From Novosphingobium sp. ZN18A2 (GTDB taxonomy: Bacteria; Pseudomonadota; Alphaproteobacteria; Sphingomonadales; Sphingomonadaceae): a stretch of DNA of 64,000 bases. Made by a program: the position numbers and the translations under genes. Below the pieces are notes generated by a model. That model was not told the origin of the DNA. It saw only the letters and a program-made list of their open reading frames with translations, and did no database searches. The number at the start of each line of letters is the position of its first letter. Within the stretch, counting starts at the first letter, position 1. Below are positions 45,347 through 53,032 of this stretch, piece by piece. Where the stretch lies: positions 1,550,001 to 1,614,000 of the forward strand of contig NZ_CP136651.1 in assembly GCF_036784765.1 (NCBI RefSeq), given 5' to 3'.

Positions 45347-45724
45347 ATGGAATACGCCCCGTTCAATCCCCGCGAGCCAAGGTACCAGGTCCACTGTCCC
45401 GCAACTGCCAGGTCGGGGCGGCGCAAGACCAGGGTGCTGATCCTGAACTGGTCTTCGCACGGAATGATGATTTCATCGCCTCTGCCGCCAAGGCAGGGTG
45501 AGCTGGTGGAAATCCGGTCGGGTGCCGGATCGTGGACAGCAATCGTCATCTGGAACAGCGCCAACCGGTTCGGGGTGCGCACGCGTGAGCAGGTTATTCT
45601 CGACGGAACGCCCGAACCGATCTGGAACCGGCTTACCACGGTGGGCGAAGATCTGCGGCGGATCGTTGCATCGCTGCGCCTTCGCGCGGTTCGGCATCCC
45701 TGGCAGGACGACGACGCCTGTTAA
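45347..45724 (+). CDS. Small PilZ-domain protein
   Basis: 125 residues from ATG 45347, with GAGGG eight bases upstream. PilZ domain: FNPREPRYQVHCPATARSG gives the RxxxR-like basic motif, LNWSSHGMMISSPL the N-x-S-x-x-G motif, then GELVEIRSGAGSWTAIVIWN and RFGVRTREQVI. A helical C-terminus follows. It probably binds c-di-GMP, with an unknown target. It converges with the DUF4402 gene. Confidence 0.85.
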   Translation: MEYAPFNPREPRYQVHCPATARSGRRKTRVLILNWSSHGMMISSPLPPRQGELVEIRSGAGSWTAIVIWNSANRFGVRTREQVILDGTPEPIWNRLTTVGEDLRRIVASLRLRAVRHPWQDDDAC

Positions 45725-45771
45725 AAGCAGGCACGGATCAAATGCGCGGTGCCTTCGCATCGCGCGGAAAA

Positions 45772-45820
45772 GAGGGAGGGGTCTGCGGTCGGTCCCCCCA
45801 ACAATGGCGGCTCCTCCCTC
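45772..45820. terminator. Inverted repeat between convergent PilZ and DUF4402 genes
   Basis: GAGGGAGG and CCTCCCTC pair across a 33-base loop containing further G/C-rich pairing. It lies between convergent genes, where a bidirectional terminator is expected. Confidence 0.45.
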
Positions 45821-45902
45821 AAACCCGCACCGCCTGGTGGATTGATTTTGACGTTTGCTTCCCCAACCCGATAGCGAGGTTGCAAATGTCAGAATCGGAC
45901 CT

Positions 45903-46508
45903 CTAGTTGTAGGCGACGAGAACGTCGATTGTCGTGTGATAGTGGCCCGGCGGAACGCCCGTCGGCAGGGTTAGCGTCCCGCCGACCGTGAAGGTGTCCC
46001 GGCCTGCGGAATCGAGCTGGCCGACCGGACCGGCCTTGCGGAGATTGCCGGTGCGCGATGTCAGGCCGGTGACCACAAGCCCGTCAACGTTGCCGCCGGA
46101 AAGATCGTGCATGCCGGCGATGGTTACGGATTGCGGAAGGGAGACGATATAGGCGCGGCCCCGCGTGCCCGTTACCCTGAAGCGCGCTGCGTGCGGGCGC
46201 GGACAGGCCATCGCGGAGGGGCAGGCATTGCTGGCCCCGCCGATGTACCGGGCCGCCGTTCCATCGGCATTGACCGTTACGCTGCCGCCGCCGCTCGCCG
46301 CGGTTTTCGCAATGCCGAAATCGAGATCGCCAAGCTCGACCAGCGCAATCGGTTCGACAACCTGTGCCGATGCCGTTCCGGTTGCCGAAGCCCGGTCCGC
46401 ATTGGCGTGGGCAGAAGGCGCATAGGACGCCGGAACGATCGCAGCCATGGCCGCAAGAACGGCGGCGGGCGATATCTTCGCCACCCCGCAGGCAAGCGGG
46501 CGCGGCAT
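45903..46508 (-). CDS. DUF4402-domain secreted protein
   Basis: 201 residues. Signal sequence (ILAAMAAIV-type stretch ending near SAHANA). The DUF4402 pattern is clear: VVEPIALVELGDLDFGIAKT, GSVTVNADGTAARYIGG, FRVTGTRGRAYIVSLP and a final PPGHYHTTIDVLVAYN. These small beta-sandwich proteins are periplasmic or surface proteins, often linked to fimbria-like structures; function is unproven. It follows the double-PilZ gene by one base, so the two are cotranscribed. Confidence 0.87.
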   Translation of the reverse strand: MPRPLACGVAKISPAAVLAAMAAIVPASYAPSAHANADRASATGTASAQVVEPIALVELGDLDFGIAKTAASGGGSVTVNADGTAARYIGGASNACPSAMACPRPHAARFRVTGTRGRAYIVSLPQSVTIAGMHDLSGGNVDGLVVTGLTSRTGNLRKAGPVGQLDSAGRDTFTVGGTLTLPTGVPPGHYHTTIDVLVAYN

Positions 46509-46509
46509 T

Positions 46510-47196
46510 TTACATCGTTTCCGCGGCGTGGTCCCGGCCGGCCTGCACAGTGCCCACCGGACCGAACTGTTGGCGGATCGCCCACCTGGCCAGTTCGTCT
46601 ATGCCAAGCGGCCTGACGAAATTCAGCCCGGCAAGGTCGAACTCGGTCCAGCGCACGATAGCCTTGCGCTTTTCAAGCCCGCTCAACCGGATGAAAACCT
46701 CGTCGCCCGGCGACAGGACACAGGACGTGCGCACCTTCAGTCCGCGCTGGGACACGTCGTGGACCTCGATATTGTCCACGCTGTCTCCCCGCCCGCCGAT
46801 CTCCATCGCACCGCGGCACTTCAATTGAAGGCGCGGACCGCGGTTAACCTTCTGGCCAAGGATCATCTTGCCCACTTCGGTCAGCACGCCGGAAACCTCT
46901 ATCGCCTCGTCGAATTCGACGCCAATCCAGTGGCTGTCCGAATAATTGGACCACGCCACGTGGCCCTTGATGCTGAGGTTCGAATTGAACTGCACCGATA
47001 GCGATGTGCCAACGGGAATATCCGCATAGACCTTTCCCATCATGCCGTTGGCGGAAAGGTTGCGGACGATGCAGAAACTCTGGAATCCCGGCCCGGTTAT
47101 GGTGACCGGGCGAAACACCGTTGTCGTCCGCTCGCCGGTGCGCCGCTCGTCCGGAAAATTCTCGCCGGAACGCGTATCAGTTGCTTGCACGTCCAT
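46510..47196 (-). CDS. Tandem PilZ-domain protein
   Basis: 228 residues from ATG 47196, preceded by GGGGGCAAG; ATG 47235 would add 13 residues. Two PilZ domains are visible: the first with ERRTGERTTTVFRPVTI and RNLSANGMMGKVYA, the second with RLQLKCRGAMEIGG and DVSQRGLKVRTSCVL then KRKAIVRWTEFDLAGLNF. Only the second shows a full D-x-S-x-x-G; the first has N-L-S-x-N-G. It may bind c-di-GMP through one or both. It heads a two-gene operon with the DUF4402 protein, and an upstream 12-mer links it to the FixJ-type regulator. Confidence 0.87.
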   Translation of the reverse strand: MDVQATDTRSGENFPDERRTGERTTTVFRPVTITGPGFQSFCIVRNLSANGMMGKVYADIPVGTSLSVQFNSNLSIKGHVAWSNYSDSHWIGVEFDEAIEVSGVLTEVGKMILGQKVNRGPRLQLKCRGAMEIGGRGDSVDNIEVHDVSQRGLKVRTSCVLSPGDEVFIRLSGLEKRKAIVRWTEFDLAGLNFVRPLGIDELARWAIRQQFGPVGTVQAGRDHAAETM

Positions 47197-47388
47197 CTTG
47201 CCCCCGTTTGCCCTATTGCGATCTGTCCCCGCCATTTCTGGCCAGCCAGGCCGCTGATCTGCAGCCTGGGCAGTGTCTTGATTTCACACGGAATGCGTGA
47301 TGCTCAGGCAAACAAACGTAGTGTGCAAAACTGTCTAAAAACAGGTATTTACATGGCACCGTAAGGCTGCTGCCGCAATGTTACGAGC

Positions 47389-47400
47389 GTAACGTTACGG
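47389..47400. promoter_or_regulatory. GTAACGTTACGG element upstream of the tandem PilZ gene
   Basis: This 12-mer is identical to 45014-45025 in the phased array upstream of the FixJ-type regulator. Further TTACGG-like copies flank it (47382, 47409, and inverted at 47358). It lies about 190 bases before the PilZ start, in the 289-bp gap between this gene and the anti-sigma gene, which otherwise holds no supported gene. Confidence 0.5.
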
Positions 47401-47485
47401 GTGCGGAATTACGGCATCGAGGCGCAAGCCTGCGGAAACCATGATGGCGTGTAGCGGGACCGGGCCGGTCGTTCATCCGCGCCGC

Positions 47486-48217
47486 TCAGCGGCCGGCTTG
47501 CCAGTCCCTTGCAATGAGCGCCTTTTCCTGCGCCGGGGCCAGTGGATCACCCACGATACTGGTATCGACGCGGGCCATGACCGCCGGGGCGACGGCGCCG
47601 CCAGCCAGCCGGTATTCGCCGCTCTCTTGCGCGGGGCGCTGCGGGGCCGAAACGATCGGCACCGACCATCCGTTGCCTTCCCTGCACCCGATTCCGCTTA
47701 GGCCGCGGGGCGTGCTGAAGGTTCGGCAAATGCCTTGCGCGGTCCGGAACGACAGGCCGATCTTCACCGGCCCCGGTTCGCCCGAAAGCCGGTGGGACAG
47801 GCTATCGGCAAGTTCTCCCTGGGCGAAAACCCGGCCGTTGCCGTCTGCCTGCAACATTCCCGCATCGGGCCGGTCGATCGTGCGGTCGAGCAGAACGCCA
47901 GCCACAAGACCGGCGGCCAGCGCCCCCGCTGCGATCGCGCCGAACACCGAACGGCGCACCGCGTGGCGCGACCGGCCGGCAAGGTCGACGACATTACCGG
48001 TGGACAGGCCAAGCCGGGCGAGTTCGCTTTCGTCGATTTCGTCGCCGGGCGGAACGCCGAAGGCAGCCACGATTTGCCGGGACATCCAGCGATGCGCGGC
48101 AACCTGCCGCACAAGCGCGGGGTCGTTTGCGAGCCTTGCCTCGAACGTGTCGCGCGCGGCGCCTTCCAGTCGCCCGTCGACATAGGCGATCACGTCTGCA
48201 TCGGCGGCGCTGGTCAA
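47486..48217 (-). CDS. Anti-sigma factor (membrane-spanning)
   Basis: 243 residues from TTG 48217, which overlaps the sigma factor stop (TTGA). The N-terminal part (VIAYVDGRLEGAARDTFEAR, DPALVRQVAAHRWMSRQIV) is a typical cytoplasmic anti-sigma helical domain without zinc-binding cysteines. One membrane helix follows (SVFGAIAAGALAAGLVAGVLL), then a periplasmic part of about 125 residues with two cysteines. It should hold the cognate ECF factor at the membrane until an envelope signal releases it. Confidence 0.88.
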   Translation of the reverse strand: MTSAADADVIAYVDGRLEGAARDTFEARLANDPALVRQVAAHRWMSRQIVAAFGVPPGDEIDESELARLGLSTGNVVDLAGRSRHAVRRSVFGAIAAGALAAGLVAGVLLDRTIDRPDAGMLQADGNGRVFAQGELADSLSHRLSGEPGPVKIGLSFRTAQGICRTFSTPRGLSGIGCREGNGWSVPIVSAPQRPAQESGEYRLAGGAVAPAVMARVDTSIVGDPLAPAQEKALIARDWQAGR

Positions 48218-48720
48218 TGTCTTGTCCCTTCGGCTCCATAGTGTCGCAGCAAGGCGGCGCGGCCCCTTGCCAGGCGGCTGGTCAGCGTGCCTTCCGGCAC
48301 TTCGAGAATGCCTGCGGCCTCGGCATAGGAATGCCCGCCGATCAGGACGAGTTTGACCGCAAGACGCTGTTCTTCCGGCAGGTCTTCCACCAGAGACCTG
48401 AGGCGGGCGAGTTCGGTGACGTCCAGTATTTCGTCCTCGGCCGAACCGCCGGCTCCGGCCTCGATCTCCTCGGTCATCGGCTCGACCAGCCGGCCCCACC
48501 GGTTGCGCGAACGCATTTCATCGATCCACAGGTTCTTCATGATCCTGAACATCCACAAATCCAGGCGGGCATCGTCACGCCGGTTTTGCCCACGTTCCAG
48601 CGCCCGCTCGATCGTCCGTTGAAGGAGATCGTCGCTATCGGCCGCATCACGCGCTATGACCCAGGCCAAACGGCGCAGGCGCGGCAACAGTCCAACGATT
48701 TCGCGTCTGATGTCGGACAA
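48214..48720 (-). CDS. ECF-type RNA polymerase sigma factor
   Basis: 168 residues from TTG 48720, with GGGAAGCGAAGA upstream. Region 2 (LAWVIARDAADSDDLLQRTI, LWMFRIMKNLWIDEMRSRNR) and region 4 (LPEEQRLAVKLVLIGGHSYA, EGTLTSRLARGRAALLRHY) are complete; region 3 and 1.1 are absent, as in ECF factors. It is cotranscribed with its anti-sigma and is divergent from a secreted S8 protease. The intergenic inverted repeat offers an ECF-like promoter on each strand, consistent with autoregulation and protease control. Confidence 0.94.
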   Translation of the reverse strand: MSDIRREIVGLLPRLRRLAWVIARDAADSDDLLQRTIERALERGQNRRDDARLDLWMFRIMKNLWIDEMRSRNRWGRLVEPMTEEIEAGAGGSAEDEILDVTELARLRSLVEDLPEEQRLAVKLVLIGGHSYAEAAGILEVPEGTLTSRLARGRAALLRHYGAEGTRH

Positions 48721-48736
48721 TCTTCGCTTCCCTTAT

Positions 48737-48768
48737 GGAAGAAACGTCTGGGGCGGGTCGTTTATTCC
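48737..48768. promoter_or_regulatory. Symmetric divergent ECF-like promoter
   Basis: GGAAGAAACG (48737-48746) and CGTTTATTCC (48759-48768) are inverted repeats with one mismatch. On the plus strand GGAAG and CGTT are 17 bases apart; on the minus strand GGAAT and CGTT are also 17 apart. Each therefore reads as a -35/-10 pair resembling GGAAC-N16/17-CGTT promoters of alphaproteobacterial ECF/EcfG factors. One would serve the S8 protease and the other the sigma/anti-sigma operon, giving the latter a very short leader. Confidence 0.6.
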
Positions 48769-48841
48769 CATGTAGAGGCCGCCGGTGGAAAATTTTTTCC
48801 GCAAGCCGCCGGAGAGAGGCGTCAGGACGAGTAGCGCATCG

Positions 48842-50221
48842 ATGGTTCGGATCTTGGTAAACTGCCTGTTGCTGCCGCTTTTCGCGGTGAGCGCTGCCTG
48901 CCTGCCGGGCCATGCGCTGGCGCAGGCCCGCGGCGGACCGCCGGCAGGGCTTCCGGCGGGAATGCCTCCCGGAATACCGGCCGGTCCGCCGTCTGGGCCG
49001 CCGGCTGGGCCGCCGGGCGGGATGCCGGATGGTCCGCCCGTCCTTCCGCCGCACGGCCCGCCGGTCTGGGCCGGTGAGGGCGTGACCAATGCGCCCAACG
49101 GGGCAGATGGCATCGCAAGTGCGCAAGCCGTGCGGGCGCAGGCATTGGCAAAGCGTGAAAGGGCGCGCGCGGCGCAACGTCTCAAGGCCGATCCTCGCGC
49201 TTATGAAGTTGACCGGAACGGTGCGCTGGCCATCCGGGGCGAAGTGCTTGCCACGGGCCTCGATGCGGCCGATCTCGCCAGGATAGAGCGCAAGGGCTTT
49301 TCGATCCTGCGCCGGGACGAGATTGCGGGCCTTGGCACGACGCTTGCCGTCGTGGTGCGCGACGGCACCCCTGCGGAGCGCGCGGTCCGGATGTTGCGGC
49401 GCATTGCGCCGCACGGGACATATGCCCTCAATCACGTAATGTTCGAAAGCGGCACTGCCGCCGGCCCGGCGACAGTGCGCGCAGGGCAGGGCGATGGTGG
49501 CGGGCGCAGCGTCAAAGTGGGGATGATCGATACCGGCGTTGCGCCGCAGGTCGGGTCGACCGCACGCATAACGCTGGTCCAGCGCAATTTTACGCAGGAC
49601 GGAAGCGATCCCGAACTCCACGGGACCGCGGTTGCCGAACTGCTTGCCCGGCCGGGCGGTGCGGTGTCGATCTATGCGGCGGATATCTTCGGCTCCGCGC
49701 CGCATGACGGGACATCGGAATTGCTGATCCGGGCGCTCGGCTGGATGTCTGCGCAGCGTGTGCCGGTGGTAAATGTCAGCATGGTTGGCCCGGCCAATCC
49801 CATCGTGGGTGCGGTAATGCATAAGCTGATCGGGCTTGGCTTCACCATCGTCGCGCCGGTCGGTAACGACGGTCCCGCCGCGAAACCGCTTTATCCCGCT
49901 TCCTATCCCGGGGTCATCGCGGTGTCGGGAGCGGGTGCGGACGGGCGGCTTTTGCCAGAGGCGAGCCGTGTGAAGCGTGTCGATTTCGTCGCACCGGGCA
50001 TGGCCAGCGTTGCCGGTGTGTCAGGCCGGGAAACGACGGTGCGCGGCACCTCGTTCGCGGCGCCGGTGATCAGCCGCTTGCTTGCTGACAGGATCGCCAG
50101 GCCGGATCGGGATCAGGCCCGCCGCGCCATCGCCGCGCTTACCCGCGAAGCGCGCAAACCGGACAGGGATCGCCGCTGGTTCGGCCACGGCCTTGTCGGC
50201 GGGGCCACCAGCGCGCGCTGA
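48842..50221 (+). CDS. Secreted subtilisin-like (S8) serine protease
   Basis: 459 residues from ATG 48842, where the signal peptide begins (MVRILVNCLLLPLFAVSAAC); GTG 48785 is a longer option. After the signal comes a Gly/Pro-rich repeat stretch (about 35-75, GPPAG, GIPAG, GPPSG units), an N-terminal prodomain-like region, and the protease domain with the triad Asp230 (VGMIDTGV), His260 (HGTAVAEL) and Ser404 (RGTSFAAP), plus the oxyanion Asn in APVGNDGPAA. It is divergent from the ECF pair and probably in its regulon. The same GPPAG repeats appear in the protein at 51309. Confidence 0.92.
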   Translation: MVRILVNCLLLPLFAVSAACLPGHALAQARGGPPAGLPAGMPPGIPAGPPSGPPAGPPGGMPDGPPVLPPHGPPVWAGEGVTNAPNGADGIASAQAVRAQALAKRERARAAQRLKADPRAYEVDRNGALAIRGEVLATGLDAADLARIERKGFSILRRDEIAGLGTTLAVVVRDGTPAERAVRMLRRIAPHGTYALNHVMFESGTAAGPATVRAGQGDGGGRSVKVGMIDTGVAPQVGSTARITLVQRNFTQDGSDPELHGTAVAELLARPGGAVSIYAADIFGSAPHDGTSELLIRALGWMSAQRVPVVNVSMVGPANPIVGAVMHKLIGLGFTIVAPVGNDGPAAKPLYPASYPGVIAVSGAGADGRLLPEASRVKRVDFVAPGMASVAGVSGRETTVRGTSFAAPVISRLLADRIARPDRDQARRAIAALTREARKPDRDRRWFGHGLVGGATSAR

Positions 50222-50419
50222 ACCACCCGGTCTGCCGGGGCGGATTTCGCGCGAACGCACGGTTCGTCTCTCATCACCCACATCCCGTGGCGTTCCAGAG
50301 GTTTGACTGGACGAAATCCTGCCCCCCGGGCGTTTTCCGTCCGGGAGCGCAAATTGCTGTTCGGTTTCGGGCAGGAATTGATCCTGTTCGGAACGCGAAA
50401 GCGGATGAGGAAGGCACGA

Positions 50420-51274
50420 ATGAAAGTTTTAAGGGTTGCAGTGACAGGCATCGGCCTCGTCGCCAGTCTCGCGATCGGCACAAGCGCCATGGCCGGAACC
50501 GCGGACAGCACGGGCGACGGACAAGAGGCCGTGCAGGCACCTTCGACCGACGTGGGCCGCACAGGCGGGCTGTTCGCCAACTCGAGCTTCGAACTGGCGA
50601 CCGGCGCGGACTATTCGGTCGGCCATTACGGCGCCGCGGTCGATACGTCGGTCTGGAGCATTCCGCTGGACATGAAAGCCCAGATCGGACGTTTGCGGTT
50701 GCAGGCGTCGTTGCCATACGAATTCATCAACGGCCCCGGCCAGCTGGTTGGCGGCGTGATCGTTTCTTCGCCGAACAGCACCACGACGACGTCACGTTCG
50801 GGCATCGGCGATCTGAACTTGTCGGCCGCCTATCTGCTCGCCCGTGAAAACGGGGTGCTGCCGTCGATCGAAGTGGGCGGCGGCGTCAAGCTGCCAACTG
50901 CCAAGACCAGCATTGGCACCGGAGAGACCGATTTTTCGGTCAATGCCAGCTTCTACAAGTCTGTCGGAACGGGCGCGATGCTGTTCGGCTCGGTCGGGTA
51001 TTCGTGGCTTGGCAGCCCGGCGGCCTATCAGTTGAAGGACGGCCTTACTGCGTCGGGCGGGCTGAACCTTCGGCCGGCATCCAACCAGAATTACGGGGTC
51101 AGCGTTGCCTATCGCGAACCGGTTGCGGACGGCCTTAGCGGGCAGGCGGTCGTCTCACCCTACATGACTTATCGCTTCAGCAAGCTGCTGGGCGTGACGC
51201 TTTACGGCATGGCCGGGCTCAACGATGCCAGTCCGCGCATCGGTGCGGGCCTGCGCCTTACCGTTTTCCAATAA
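50420..51274 (+). CDS. Outer-membrane transporter-like beta barrel (MetA-pathway family)
   Basis: 284 residues from ATG 50420, with AGGAAGG upstream. Signal peptide ends near GTSAMAGT. The rest is a barrel of amphipathic strands (ELATGADYSVGHYGAAVDTS, KAQIGRLRLQASLPYEFING, GIGDLNLSAAYLL, SIEVGGGVKLPTAKTSIGTG, MTYRFSKLLGVTLYGMAGL) ending in LRLTVFQ, like Phenol_MetA_deg proteins, which despite the name are general outer-membrane channels. It lies between the protease and the repeat protein, all in the same direction, and may handle their export or surface display (inference). Confidence 0.8.
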   Translation: MKVLRVAVTGIGLVASLAIGTSAMAGTADSTGDGQEAVQAPSTDVGRTGGLFANSSFELATGADYSVGHYGAAVDTSVWSIPLDMKAQIGRLRLQASLPYEFINGPGQLVGGVIVSSPNSTTTTSRSGIGDLNLSAAYLLARENGVLPSIEVGGGVKLPTAKTSIGTGETDFSVNASFYKSVGTGAMLFGSVGYSWLGSPAAYQLKDGLTASGGLNLRPASNQNYGVSVAYREPVADGLSGQAVVSPYMTYRFSKLLGVTLYGMAGLNDASPRIGAGLRLTVFQ

Positions 51275-51308
51275 TCGGGTCCTTCGGGGGGCATAAGGAG
51301 AAACTGGA

Positions 51309-52079
51309 ATGGTACGTCCAACACTCAAGGCCAGCGCAATTGCGATTGGCCTTTTCACCGCCACCAGCGCATTTGCAGCACCGCCGGCAGGCGTTCCGCA
51401 TGGCCCGCCGGCAGGCATCCCGATGGGGCCGCCGGCCGGTATTCCGCATGGCCCGCCGGCTGGTGTTCCGCACGGTCCGCCGGCAGGCGTTCCGCACGGT
51501 CCGCCCGCAGCGGCAACCAGCCACATTCCCGATGCAGCCACTTCGGCGCACGTAAACACCCACGCCAACGCTCACGCTTCCATGGCAGCCGGCGCTGACG
51601 TCGGCAGCGATCCCAGCCTTGCGAAGGGCGCGTCGCTGCTCGGCAAGCTGAACGCGGCGCACGCGTCGGACACCGCGCTGGCCCACGCTTCGTCGAAGTC
51701 GGTGGTTGGCGCGCTGGGCATCTACAAGTCGACCACGCAGACCGCGCAGGCCGATGTCGCGACCTATACCGATGCCGTGGCGACCGACAACGCGAACATC
51801 ACGGCCGATCAGGCCGCGGTTAACGACGCGCAAGCGGCGCTTGACGCTGCGAATGGCGCATCGCCTGTCGACCAGGCGGCCGTCGATGACGCGCAGGCGG
51901 CGCTGGATGCGGCCAATGCCCAGCTGACTGCGGACCAGAACCAGTTGACGGCCGATCAGGCGAGTCTGGATGCCGCGAACCAGAGCATCCTCGATGCGCA
52001 GACCGCGCTTGAATCGTCGACCAACACCACCCTTTCGCCGGAAGTGGTGGCGCAACTGAACACCTTGCTCGGTCTCTGA
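51309..52079 (+). CDS. Secreted GPPAG-repeat and coiled-coil protein of unknown function
   Basis: 256 residues. A signal peptide ends ATSAFAAPP. Five 8-residue repeats of G-P-P-A-G-(V/I)-P-(H/M) type follow (about 26-68), encoded by 24-bp tandem units. A Ser/His/Ala-rich linker leads to a long Ala/Asp/Gln heptad-type coiled coil from about 140 to 240 (AVNDAQAALDAANGASPVDQ and related), ending in LNTLLGL. It shares the Pro-rich repeat with the S8 protease two genes upstream, so it may be a substrate or surface partner. No known family. Confidence 0.75.
   Translation: MVRPTLKASAIAIGLFTATSAFAAPPAGVPHGPPAGIPMGPPAGIPHGPPAGVPHGPPAGVPHGPPAAATSHIPDAATSAHVNTHANAHASMAAGADVGSDPSLAKGASLLGKLNAAHASDTALAHASSKSVVGALGIYKSTTQTAQADVATYTDAVATDNANITADQAAVNDAQAALDAANGASPVDQAAVDDAQAALDAANAQLTADQNQLTADQASLDAANQSILDAQTALESSTNTTLSPEVVAQLNTLLGL
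51387..51510 (+). repeat. 24-bp tandem repeats encoding GPPAG-P units
   Basis: Successive 24-bp units encode G-P-P-A-G-V/I-P-H/M. They diverge mostly at third positions, showing selection on the protein repeat. Confidence 0.85.
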
Positions 52080-52092
52080 GACGACCAGGCCT

Positions 52093-52121
52093 CAGGCGGT
52101 GCCGGGATGCGGCACCGCCTG
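52093..52121 (+). terminator. Terminator hairpin after the repeat protein gene
   Basis: A perfect 12-bp stem (CAGGCGGTGCCG / CGGCACCGCCTG) with a 5-base loop starts 13 bases after the stop and is followed by GGGATTTAT. It likely ends the protease-barrel-repeat protein unit. Confidence 0.75.
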
Positions 52122-52324
52122 GGGATTTATCGAACGAAGCCGGGCCTGTTGCCCCGGTTGCCAGCGTTCGGTTCCGTTTGCCCGGCGCGCGGCGAGGTGG
52201 CGCACCGATCGGGAAAAACGCACTGGCCCGTCCGGCCAACGTCCAATCTCAACCCTGCTTTTCGCACCCAGTCATTTGAAACTATGGAGTTTCACGGGGG
52301 CGTGGACGAGTGGGAGTGTATGGG

Positions 52325-52852
52325 ATGGGTATCTCTCCGGCAGAGCGCCGGGATCATGACACGGCAGGCAGCAATTGCGCCCCCGAAGCAGACGACCTGC
52401 ACAAGGACGTTTATCTGGGTTTGCAGATTTGCCGGGCGAGCAGCCTTTCGCTGACCCGCTTGCAGATCGCGCTGAAGGATGGCGACCGGCATCGCGTTCT
52501 CGACGCGGTGGACAGGTTGCATGAACTCGATACCCGGGCCGGCAACCTGCTTGAGAACCTGCCGGGCGCCATCACCGACGATCCAGAATGGCAGGCAATC
52601 CGCAAATACGTGGAACAGCAAAATATGGCCGTAGCGTTCGAAAGGCTTGCGCTGGCAAGCGAAGTGAGCGGCCCGGACATGGTAACGCCGTTGCGGTGGC
52701 CAGACACTGGCGACCAGTCCACATCGGCTGAAGACGTTGAACCGGAACCGATCGGCCGGCGGGCGACCGTATCGAAAATGATCGTCGCCGCGATCGTGCT
52801 GGCGGCCATTCTTGCGCTGGCGCTTGGCAGCGTTTTTGTCCTGACGGGTTGA
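52325..52852 (+). CDS. Tail-anchored hypothetical protein
   Basis: 175 residues from ATG 52325; GTG 52310 would add five. The N-terminal 130 residues are soluble and helical (KDVYLGLQICRASSLSLTRL, RVLDAVDRLHELDTRAGNLL), with several His and Cys. The C-terminus is one membrane helix (VSKMIVAAIVLAAILALALG). I do not recognise it. The orientation (soluble N-terminus, C-terminal anchor) suggests a cytoplasmic domain held at the membrane. It lies between the protease unit and the NO reductase gene. Confidence 0.6.
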   Translation: MGISPAERRDHDTAGSNCAPEADDLHKDVYLGLQICRASSLSLTRLQIALKDGDRHRVLDAVDRLHELDTRAGNLLENLPGAITDDPEWQAIRKYVEQQNMAVAFERLALASEVSGPDMVTPLRWPDTGDQSTSAEDVEPEPIGRRATVSKMIVAAIVLAAILALALGSVFVLTG

Positions 52853-52901
52853 TTCTCACGCTATCTGGCAGGCTGGTCACCCGGCGTGGAAACATTCAGA
52901 C

Positions 52902-52920
52902 TACATCCGATCCGGATGTA
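52902..52920. promoter_or_regulatory. 19-bp perfect palindrome upstream of the NO reductase gene
   Basis: TACATCCG and CGGATGTA flank a 3-base centre; the arms match perfectly. It lies 113 bases before the norB start, in the 180-bp gap. It does not match the FNR/NnrR consensus TTGAT-N4-ATCAA. A dimeric regulator such as the nearby FixJ protein could bind it, but that is inference. Confidence 0.5.
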
Positions 52921-53032
52921 AGGCGCCTCCGGTATTCCCCCTAGGTCACGCACCCGGATTTTCGCGGTCCCGTCCCCCGCCTAGGCCATCATGCGGTAAA
53001 CTTGCTGCGTGGTCTCGGAAGGGGGACTTGTC

